From Prevotellaceae bacterium (GTDB lineage: Bacteria > Bacteroidota > Bacteroidia > Bacteroidales > UBA932), in the NCBI GenBank assembly GCA_031285695.1, contig JAITVR010000211.1:1-7943 (forward strand): a stretch of DNA of 7,943 nt. Reading direction: 5' to 3'. The notes below the pieces were generated by a model. It was not told where the DNA came from. It worked only from the letters and a program-made list of their open reading frames with translations, and made no database searches. Below are positions 1 through 5,502 of this stretch, piece after piece (within the stretch, counting starts at the first letter, position 1; each line of letters starts with the position of its first letter). Position numbers and translations under genes: made by a program.

Positions 1-530
1 CAAACGGAATCGGCAAATCCCGATTGGCATAGCTGTTTGGTAACAGCAGATTTATACCCCCGCACAATTGCCCCAACTGTGTTGGACGTTCCCCGTAGGG
101 GCGAATTGCATTCGCCCGAATTTGATGTTTGCAATTCGCCTGCTGTGTTCACGGGCGTATGCGATACGCCTATTGTATTCACGGGCGTATGCAATACGCC
201 TGCTGTGTTCATGGGCGTATGCAATACGCCCCTACGGGTGGTGGTATCGGTGATGATAATAATACCATGCATGTGGTTGGGCATTATCACAAATTCGCCC
301 AATTGAATGTTGGGGCGCACGTTTGGTGTTTTTATCCATTCGTTTAGCGCAATTTTTCCATATTCGTTTAACACCATTTTTCCACTAACAACCTTGCCAA
401 ATATATGGGGACGAATGCCATTTGTCCCTCCGTGTACGCAAATGGTTAAAAAATACAACCCTGCCTGCGCATAATCATACCCCTTTAGGCGAATGCTGCG
501 GCGATGGTGAATATTGGGGTTGTAGGGCAT
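1..530 (-). CDS. REP-associated tyrosine transposase (RAYT, Y1/HUH family), partial at its C-terminus
   Basis: An open frame of 176 codons begins at ATG 530 and runs off the left edge without a stop. The N-terminus (PNIHHRRSIRLKGYDY, residues 5-20) followed by AGLYFLTICV (23-32) is typical of Bacteroidota transposase_IS200-like/RAYT proteins as I recall them. VIMPNHMHGIIII (81-93) carries the HUH metal-binding pair His86 and His88. The segment AIVRGYKSAVTKQL (154-167) is the conserved helix after the HUH strand. The catalytic tyrosine expected further on, near a YIxxNP-type motif, lies outside the window. Family role: a single-strand endonuclease that acts on REP hairpins marked by a 5' GTAG; it is usually single-copy and domesticated rather than a free insertion sequence. 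Residues 99-147 form a low-complexity insert encoded by repeated palindromes (GVLHTPxNTx units), placed between the HUH strand and the following helix. Whether the full protein is active cannot be seen. Confidence 0.85.
   Translation of the reverse strand, partial: MPYNPNIHHRRSIRLKGYDYAQAGLYFLTICVHGGTNGIRPHIFGKVVSGKMVLNEYGKIALNEWIKTPNVRPNIQLGEFVIMPNHMHGIIIITDTTTRRGVLHTPMNTAGVLHTPVNTIGVSHTPVNTAGELQTSNSGECNSPLRGTSNTVGAIVRGYKSAVTKQLCQSGFADSV
95..235. repeat. REPIN-like pair of inverted GTAG-hairpins enclosing a hairpin array, inside the RAYT gene
   Basis: On the plus strand GTAG (95-98) immediately precedes the perfect hairpin GGGCGAAT-TGC-ATTCGCCC (99-117). At the other end GGGCGTAT-GCA-ATACGCCC (213-231) is followed by CTAC (232-235), which is GTAG-hairpin on the minus strand. 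The outer sequences form a perfect 12-bp inverted repeat (92-103 with 227-238). Two more hairpins lie between (154-170 and 184-200, 7-bp stems with 3-nt loops). A tetranucleotide GTAG 5' of a stem-loop, in an inverted pair, is the known architecture of REP/REPIN elements recognised by RAYTs. Here it is read as protein. The structure is seen directly; the REPIN assignment is inference. Confidence 0.7.
141..230 (-). repeat. Three tandem 30-bp repeats, in frame in the RAYT gene
   Basis: Units 141-170, 171-200 and 201-230 differ at only a few positions. Each holds a GGCGTAT/ATACGCC hairpin plus a spacer (TGCTGTGTTC or TATTGTATTC). A degenerate fourth unit covers about 111-140. Thirty bases are ten codons, so copy changes keep the frame: on the minus strand each unit encodes G-V-(L/S)-H-T-P-(M/V)-N-T-(A/I). 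The same period keeps several plus-strand frames open, which are not genes. Confidence 0.85.
408..428. repeat. Second REP-like palindrome inside the RAYT gene
   Basis: GGGACGAAT (408-416), loop GCC, then ATTTGTCCC (420-428) pair over nine positions with one G-T wobble. The core resembles the GGGCGAAT/ATTCGCCC hairpin at 99-117. It encodes the loop around residues 35-41 of the transposase (GTNGIRP), where I recall relatives having a shorter turn. There is no flanking GTAG, so it may be a decayed copy or a chance palindrome. Confidence 0.5.
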
Positions 531-577
531 ATTTTGTGTCGCTTTTTTATTTCGAAAACTTTACAAGAACCTACCAC

Positions 578-800
578 TCAATGAACGGCAATAATGAAAT
601 TTTCCCAACGGGCATAGTCTGTTGCAAACCACACCTTAATCTGCTCGCTGTCGTCTTCGCTGTTGATAAAGTGGACAATTTTATCAAAGTCGGATTTGGT
701 ATTGTATAATGCTGTGCTTGTCCAGTTTTATGCTGTTGCTTTAGTTGTGCCTACTCTGTGCGGTTTTCGGCGACCTTGATGTAGTGCTTTGGAAAGTATA
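578..800 (-). pseudogene. Probable remnant of an unidentified gene
   Basis: The 287 bases between the transposase and the methyltransferase hold no intact gene, but two minus-strand segments read like protein. The first, roughly 747-800, gives YFPKHYIKVAENRTE and then TAG. The second, 727 down to the stop at 578-580, gives 49 residues including NTKSDFDKIVHFIN and IKVWFATDYARWENFIIAVH. They are in different frames, so a frameshift plus a nonsense codon would be needed to join them. Base composition is closer to the housekeeping genes than to the adjacent AT-rich cassette. I do not recognise the family. It could also be a short real gene of about 50 codons without an ATG near its beginning, or chance coding potential. 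Confidence 0.3.
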
Positions 801-817
801 TTGTTGCCTAAAATAAT

Positions 818-1729
818 CTACGCTTCTCTTTGTTTATATATAATTTTCTGCTTTGTACTTTTCTTTACATATTTAAAGTCTAAAGGATGCCAATTTGGCA
901 TACTAGGTTGAATTAACCCCTTACTAAAAAACAATATTTCATTTCCGACCTTTGCCTTGTATGCTGTATGCTTAAATGAGTATTCTTTCGAGGAGCATTG
1001 AACGTACATTTTTTTTATTTCGTCTAAATTATCGTACGAGACAATCCATTTTATCCTTTTTATTCGCTTTATTCGTTGGCTAACATTCAGATGATCTTGT
1101 TCTTTGTAGTAATTCATATACAACGAGTTTGCCTTTAAATAATAAGGGGGATCAAAATAAATAATGATATTGTCTTTATTTATTTTCCTTTCAATCTTAT
1201 TTATTAAATCAATTGCGTCTCTTTGATACAGTTTTATTCTTTTTTTATTCGCAGCAATTTTTCTGATTCTGTCAATAATTTCAGTTTTATTAAACCTGCA
1301 ATCCATTTTGTATTTTCCCTTTTGCTCGAAACCTCCGATTGGTCCGCCTGTAAGTATTCCAGAGTAATTTGTTCTGTTTAAGAAAAGTGTAGAAAATCCT
1401 AAATCTAATAGATTTACCGTTTCTTTGTTCTGTTGTATTTTTTTTTGTTCTTGCCAATTATTAAGGGAAATGTCAGCTCCTGCTATTTTATTACATAACT
1501 CTTCTGTATGATTTAAAACGGAATACCAAAAAGCATAAAGTGATCTATCTTTGTCGTTTATCGTTATTTTTTTTACGAAATTTTCAAGCAATAAGAACAA
1601 TGCAACGGATGCGCCGCCTGCATAGGGCTCAATGTAATGGTTGCTAATGCCATTATCAATACAAACTTTTGCAATAAACGCAGAAAGTTTATTTTTTCCG
1701 CCAGGGTATCGTAGTGGAGAGTAAAACAT
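818..1729 (-). CDS. D12-class DNA adenine N6-methyltransferase (Dam-like)
   Basis: This 303-residue protein is a complete D12-class (Dam/DpnM-type) methyltransferase, which transfers a methyl group from S-adenosylmethionine to N6 of adenine in a specific DNA site. Visible motifs in order are the N-terminal PLRYPGGKNKL (5-15), the SAM-binding motif EPYAGGASV (34-42), NDKD (58-61), FLNRTNYSGI (116-125), the catalytic DPPY (193-196) in IIIYFDPPYYLKA, SYDN (231-234) and a terminal GNEILFFSKG strand (262-271). Length is normal for the class and no key motif is missing. The recognition sequence cannot be read from the protein; the variable region about 197-228 probably sets it. ATG 1729 directly follows the stop of the upstream ParB-like gene (TAAATG), which implies cotranscription and translational coupling. 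Codons are strongly AT-rich and Lys/Ile-rich compared with genes to the right, suggesting acquisition by transfer. No endonuclease gene is adjacent in this window. Confidence 0.92.
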   Translation of the reverse strand: MFYSPLRYPGGKNKLSAFIAKVCIDNGISNHYIEPYAGGASVALFLLLENFVKKITINDKDRSLYAFWYSVLNHTEELCNKIAGADISLNNWQEQKKIQQNKETVNLLDLGFSTLFLNRTNYSGILTGGPIGGFEQKGKYKMDCRFNKTEIIDRIRKIAANKKRIKLYQRDAIDLINKIERKINKDNIIIYFDPPYYLKANSLYMNYYKEQDHLNVSQRIKRIKRIKWIVSYDNLDEIKKMYVQCSSKEYSFKHTAYKAKVGNEILFFSKGLIQPSMPNWHPLDFKYVKKSTKQKIIYKQREA

Positions 1730-3190
1730 TTAACTTTCTTTTATGTCCAACAATTCCTCAAAAAGAGGAAATAACAAATCCCAAAATCGAGTCAAGAGAT
1801 TACTAGTTAAAAAGCAAGAGTTATCACTATGCACATATCCGTTTAAAACATCTAAACTTAACTCATTACTAGGGTTGAGAATCTTGGTAATAGTACTTTT
1901 AGATTTTTCTTTTTTGAGTTTTACTTTAATAAATTCTAGCCGTTCACTTAGGCTTATTCTTTTCAAATCAGTTTTATACTTAGCACACAAGTCTCCCGAT
2001 AAATTATCAGTTTGTATATAGTTTAACACCGCTAAATCAAGAAATACCCTAATTGAGGCAGCCACGGAGTTGTTGTACGCTAATGGTATCTTTTTTAATT
2101 CATTAAATAAACCATTTAATCTATAACTTGGAGAGTTGAGTGTGTAAATTGGTAATATCAACCTGCTTCGGTTAGGATCATTTTTTACTATTGGAGGAGA
2201 TATTATGGGAATTGGTGTTTGTGATGTATCCTGTACGCTTTTCTCTGAATTGTTTTTAAACTTTTCATGTAGTGGCAACTTTGAAGAGGTTGCTCCCTCT
2301 AAATTTACTAAAGGTAATTTTTTAAATATACTTTCAAAATCACTAGTAATAGTTCGTGTATCTATTTTTATTTCGGGATTTTTAGAGACGATATTTTTAA
2401 TTAATACTGCGTATGCACTTAAAAAATCTTTTCGATTTTTCAATAGAATATCAGTGCCATCAAAATCAATCCCCCATTTAGTTTTGACCTCTTGTTTTGA
2501 AAAAAACCTTTCCAAAATTGTTATGGGAAACCTGTATGAGGTTGCGACTTGATACTCATCTGCAGAAAGGGATTCTTTGATTTCTGGTAATTCTACGAGG
2601 TCTTTAATTTTTAATATCCGTATAAAACTCTCAAGTTCACTTTTGGTCATTTGGGTAATGGCTTCTATCTCATCAACATTTCCGTTGTATTTGGCATATA
2701 ACTCTGCTATCCATCGCTGTTGTTGCACTCTAGACCAAGGTTGTTGTAATGACGAAGTGCTATTTCTTTGATTTATATACCATTCTGCATCTTTAAAAGA
2801 AGGGGCAACATTTACTAATATTTTTTTAATAAAACTTTTATTAATTCTGTATGCTTGGCTTCTTATGAAGGAACGTATGCTTTTGGGTGCTTTGCTTGGG
2901 TCTCTAAGTAACTTGAGGGCTAACACCCTTCTATTTCCTTCAGCCACAAAAAACTTTTCGTTTTCCTTCCAAATAACAATTGGATCAGCAGGTATAAATC
3001 CGTTTTCTACAATGGATTTAATCAATTTGAAAAAATGCTTTTTATCTGAGTCCTCAGATGTCATATCTTCTGCAAAATCGCTCAACCGAATATGTGTTTC
3101 TTCAGGATTAAGTCGTGGGTTTTCTGACCAAAGTTTTAATTGATCAACAGAACGTGGCGTCTTTTTGTTAAGCCATTCATATTTTTCCAT
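1730..3190 (-). CDS. ParB/sulfiredoxin-fold N-terminal domain protein, partner of the DNA methyltransferase
   Basis: Numbered from ATG 3190 this protein has 486 residues; a TTG five codons upstream (3205) is an alternative start. The ParB/Srx fold is shown by the NPR segment (24-26), ENGFIPADPIVIW (62-74) and FFVAEGNRRVLALKLL (80-95), where EGNRR (84-88) corresponds to the nucleotide-binding ParB box II. A predicted helical segment follows (about 155-200, VQQQRWIAELYAKY onward), which may be an HTH-like region as in ParB. The middle (300-345) is a polar, Pro/Ser-rich linker. The C-terminal region (about 345-486) is helical, contains LNGYVHSD (449-456) and RFWDLLFPLFEELL (468-481), and matches no family I recognise. 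No partner parA or parS array is visible, so plasmid partition is unlikely. Coupling to the methyltransferase (TAAATG) suggests a joint modification or defence role; this is inference. ParB-fold proteins can bind or hydrolyse nucleotides, but activity here is unknown. Confidence 0.8.
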   Translation of the reverse strand: MEKYEWLNKKTPRSVDQLKLWSENPRLNPEETHIRLSDFAEDMTSEDSDKKHFFKLIKSIVENGFIPADPIVIWKENEKFFVAEGNRRVLALKLLRDPSKAPKSIRSFIRSQAYRINKSFIKKILVNVAPSFKDAEWYINQRNSTSSLQQPWSRVQQQRWIAELYAKYNGNVDEIEAITQMTKSELESFIRILKIKDLVELPEIKESLSADEYQVATSYRFPITILERFFSKQEVKTKWGIDFDGTDILLKNRKDFLSAYAVLIKNIVSKNPEIKIDTRTITSDFESIFKKLPLVNLEGATSSKLPLHEKFKNNSEKSVQDTSQTPIPIISPPIVKNDPNRSRLILPIYTLNSPSYRLNGLFNELKKIPLAYNNSVAASIRVFLDLAVLNYIQTDNLSGDLCAKYKTDLKRISLSERLEFIKVKLKKEKSKSTITKILNPSNELSLDVLNGYVHSDNSCFLTSNLLTRFWDLLFPLFEELLDIKES

Positions 3191-3302
3191 AGTGCTGTTT
3201 TTCAAGATTTAGTTTCAATGTTTTTTGTTTCCCCTTCAATTTACCTAATAGGCATAATGCAGCATTTCCCTATTTTCCTATTCGTTGTATTTATTTGACA
3301 TG

Positions 3303-3310
3303 CAAATATA
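3303..3310 (-). promoter_or_regulatory. Candidate -7 promoter box for the ParB-like/methyltransferase operon
   Basis: On the minus strand TATATTTG fits the Bacteroidota sigma-70-type -7 consensus TAnnTTTG and lies about 110 bases upstream of ATG 3190. No good TTTG -33 box is seen at the expected distance, so the call rests on one box. Confidence 0.4.
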
Positions 3311-3385
3311 CAACATTCTTTCATTTGCTCATTCATTGAAGTTATTCCACCGAATTTTACTTTTCCCAATTCCCCAACAATTGCG

Positions 3386-3393
3386 TACCTTCG
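3386..3393 (+). promoter_or_regulatory. Candidate -7 promoter box for the ABC-F gene
   Basis: TACCTTCG, within GTACCTTCGCA, differs by one base from the Bacteroidota TAnnTTTG -7 box and sits about 45 bases before the TTG start at 3437. A -33 TTTG is not evident. It is divergent from the candidate box at 3303-3310, so the two promoters would share this 230-bp gap. Confidence 0.35.
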
Positions 3394-3425
3394 CATTCTC
3401 AATTTTCAATTTTCAACTCTCAATT
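3394..3425 (+). repeat. 7-bp periodic intergenic repeat upstream of the ABC-F gene
   Basis: The run CATTCTC, AATTTTC, AATTTTC, AACTCTC, AATT has a 7-bp period over about 4.5 units. A related repeat in inverted orientation follows the same gene (5401-5435); ACTCTCAATT (3416-3425) is the exact reverse complement of 5414-5423. I recall such AATTTTC/AATTGAGA runs as common intergenic sequence in Bacteroidota. It lies in the presumed 5' untranslated leader. Confidence 0.6.
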
Positions 3426-3436
3426 AAAAGAAAGTT

Positions 3437-5401
3437 TTGGTTTCAATTAGCAATTTAGAAGTTTCGTTTAACGGCACGGCGCTGTTTGAAGATGTTACCT
3501 TTATGGTAAATCCGCGCGACAGGATTGGGCTGGTGGGCAAAAACGGCGCGGGCAAATCGACCCTGCTCAAAATAGTGAAGGGGCTGCAAACGCCCACCGG
3601 CGGCCACGTGGCCATTCCCGATGGCGTGGAGGTGGGCTACCTGCCGCAAATAATGAAGGTGGCCGATGGCAAAACTGTGATGGAGGAAGCCATGACTGCC
3701 TTTGCGCACCTGCAGGAGCTGGAGGCAAGGCTGGAGCAAATTACCCGCGAGCTGGGCGAGCGCACCGACTACGAGAGCGATGCCTACATGAAGCTCATAG
3801 AGCAGCTGCACGAGGTGAACGACCGCTACCACATGCTGGGCGGCGACAACCGCGAGGGGCAAGCCGAAAAAGCCTTGATGGGATTGGGCTTCAAGCGTAG
3901 CGACTTTACCCGCCAAACTACCGAGTTTAGCGGCGGCTGGCGCATGCGCATTGAGCTGGCAAAAATTTTGCTTCAGCACCCCGATTTGATTTTGCTTGAC
4001 GAACCAACCAACCACTTGGACATTGAAAGTATTCAGTGGCTCGAGGATTACCTGAAAAATTACACCGGCGCGCTGGTGCTCATTTCGCACGACCGCGCTT
4101 TTCTCGATGCCGTAACCAACCGCACCATTGAGCTGCTGCTGGGCAGGGCGCATGACTATCGTGTTTCGTATTCTAAATATGTTGTTCTGCGCAAAGAGCG
4201 GCGCGAGCAGCAGCTGGCAGCGTACACCAATCAGCAAAAGGCGATTGAAAAAACCGAAGAATTTATTGAGCGATTTCGGTACAAGGCCACCAAGTCAAAC
4301 CAAGTGCAGTCGCGCATTAAGCAGCTCGAAAAAATTGACCGCATAGAGGTTGATGACGAAGATACCGTGGCGCTCAACATCAAGTTTCCGCCTGCGCCGC
4401 GCTCGGGCAACGTGGTTTATTTGGCCAAAGATGTGCAAAAACGTTTTGACGATAAGGTCATCTTTTCGCACGCCGACATTAGCGTTGAGCGTGGCGAGCG
4501 CATTGCCTTTGTAGGACGAAATGGCGAGGGAAAAACCACCATGAGCCGCATAATTGTTGGTCAGCTGCCCTACGAGCAGGGCGAGTCAATACTTGGGCAC
4601 AATGTAAATCTCGGCTACTTTGCGCAAAATCAGGACGACCTGCTCAACGGCGATTTTACAGTGTACGACACGCTTGAGCGCGTTGCCACCGGCGAAATTC
4701 GCACCAAGCTGCGCGATATTCTCGGTGCATTTCTTTTTCGCGGCGAAGATGTGGACAAAAAAGTGCGCGTGCTCTCAGGCGGCGAGCGTTCGCGCTTGGC
4801 CATGGCGCGCCTCATGCTCGAGCCGTACAACCTGTTGGTGCTTGACGAACCTACCAACCACATGGATATGCGCTCGAAGGACATCTTGAAAAACGCGCTG
4901 CTGAAGTACGATGGCACGCTGATTGTGGTGTCGCACGACCGCGAATTTTTGGACGGATTGGTGGATAAAATTTACGAGTTTCGCGATGGAAAAGTGAAGG
5001 AGCACTTGGGCGGAATTTGGGATTTTATGCAGAAGCTAAAGCTGGAATCCATGCGCGAGCTGGACGCAAAAGTTGTTGCAGCTGCTCCCGAAACCGTAAA
5101 GGCTGCGCCGAAAAAAGAGGAGAAAAAACAGGAGGCAGAAAAACCGCAAACGGCGAAGCAAGAAGCAAAACCTGAAATTTCTTACGCCGAAAAAAAGGAG
5201 CAGGACAAAGCGCAGCGCAAGCTGCAAAAGCAGCGCGATGACTTGGAAAAGCAAATAGAAAGCTGCGATGCGGAGCTGGCCCGAATGGATGCTGAATTGG
5301 TTGATGAACCCACCAAAGCTACCGCCGATTTTTTTGAAAAATACAACGCGCTGAAAAAGCAGCAGGAAGATTTGATGTGGGAGTGGGGAAAGCTGATATA
5401 G
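3437..5401 (+). CDS. ABC-F family ATPase (Uup/YdiF-like), ribosome-associated
   Basis: This 654-residue soluble protein has two ABC ATPase domains and no membrane segments, as in ABC-F proteins that act on the ribosomal E site in translation or ribosome assembly. Domain 1 has Walker A GLVGKNGAGKST (31-42), signature FSGGW (164-168) and Walker B with LLDEPTNHLD (186-195). The linker of about 225-310, rich in charged residues, corresponds to the P-site tRNA interaction motif. Domain 2 has Walker A VGRNGEGKTT (359-368), signature LSGGE (446-450) and LDEPTNHMD (469-477). Switch histidines SHD occur at 217-219 and 499-501. A Lys/Glu/Ala-rich linker (about 550-590) leads to a C-terminal coiled coil (about 585-650), as in Uup-type members. 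The frame is closed upstream by TAA at 3425-3427, so TTG 3437 is the only plausible start; it follows the purine run AAAAGAAAG. Both catalytic glutamates are intact, so it should hydrolyse ATP. Nothing points to antibiotic resistance specifically. Confidence 0.95.
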   Translation: MVSISNLEVSFNGTALFEDVTFMVNPRDRIGLVGKNGAGKSTLLKIVKGLQTPTGGHVAIPDGVEVGYLPQIMKVADGKTVMEEAMTAFAHLQELEARLEQITRELGERTDYESDAYMKLIEQLHEVNDRYHMLGGDNREGQAEKALMGLGFKRSDFTRQTTEFSGGWRMRIELAKILLQHPDLILLDEPTNHLDIESIQWLEDYLKNYTGALVLISHDRAFLDAVTNRTIELLLGRAHDYRVSYSKYVVLRKERREQQLAAYTNQQKAIEKTEEFIERFRYKATKSNQVQSRIKQLEKIDRIEVDDEDTVALNIKFPPAPRSGNVVYLAKDVQKRFDDKVIFSHADISVERGERIAFVGRNGEGKTTMSRIIVGQLPYEQGESILGHNVNLGYFAQNQDDLLNGDFTVYDTLERVATGEIRTKLRDILGAFLFRGEDVDKKVRVLSGGERSRLAMARLMLEPYNLLVLDEPTNHMDMRSKDILKNALLKYDGTLIVVSHDREFLDGLVDKIYEFRDGKVKEHLGGIWDFMQKLKLESMRELDAKVVAAAPETVKAAPKKEEKKQEAEKPQTAKQEAKPEISYAEKKEQDKAQRKLQKQRDDLEKQIESCDAELARMDAELVDEPTKATADFFEKYNALKKQQEDLMWEWGKLI

Positions 5402-5435
5402 TTGAGAATGGAGAATTGAGAGTGGAGAATGAAAA
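5401..5435 (+). repeat. 7-bp periodic repeat downstream of the ABC-F gene
   Basis: Units GTTGAGA, ATGGAGA, ATTGAGA, GTGGAGA and ATGAAAA follow directly from the last base of the ABC-F stop codon. The period and sequence match, in inverted orientation, the repeat before the gene (3394-3425). It starts the 101-bp gap between the ABC-F gene and rlmB. Confidence 0.6.
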
Positions 5436-5440
5436 TGTGG

Positions 5441-5470
5441 CTTGTCATTCTGAGCGAAGCGAAGAATCTC
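5441..5470. repeat. Dispersed REP-like element of the CATTCTGAGCGAAGCGAAG type
   Basis: The sequence contains CATTCTGAGCGAAGCGAAG followed by AATCTC, with ATTCT and AGAAT as inverted ends. I recall near-identical strings as high-copy intergenic repeats in many Bacteroidota and some other bacteria. It lies between two co-oriented genes, where a hairpin could affect transcript stability; this is inference. Copy number in this genome cannot be judged from one window. Confidence 0.5.
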
Positions 5471-5502
5471 AAGTTGAGAAAATATTAAAATAGAATTAAA
5501 AA

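Noticed and set aside
111..238. Possible CRISPR array
   Set aside because: The 30-bp units are contiguous, have no unique spacers, and are translated within the transposase.
37..347. Three overlapping plus-strand frames of 61-89 codons with a TGVCNTP-like repeat
   Set aside because: They are antisense to the transposase and stay open only because the repeat period (30 bp) is a multiple of three.
422..709. Plus-strand frame of 95 codons
   Set aside because: It is antisense to the transposase start and the gene remnant, and its composition is unlike protein.
1055..1085. Triplicated Ile-Lys-Arg in the methyltransferase (RIKRIKRIKW)
   Set aside because: The surrounding alignment to remembered D12 proteins shows no extra length, so it is probably ordinary Lys/Arg-rich sequence in an AT-rich gene.
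1730..3190. ParB-like protein as a plasmid partition gene
   Set aside because: There is no parA, no parS-like inverted repeat cluster and no replication gene; box II is EGNRR and the partner is a methyltransferase.
3455..4237. Minus-strand frame of 260 codons under the ABC-F gene
   Set aside because: It is a shadow of a clear ABC-F coding region, and its His/Val/Leu/Gln-rich protein is typical of antisense translation.
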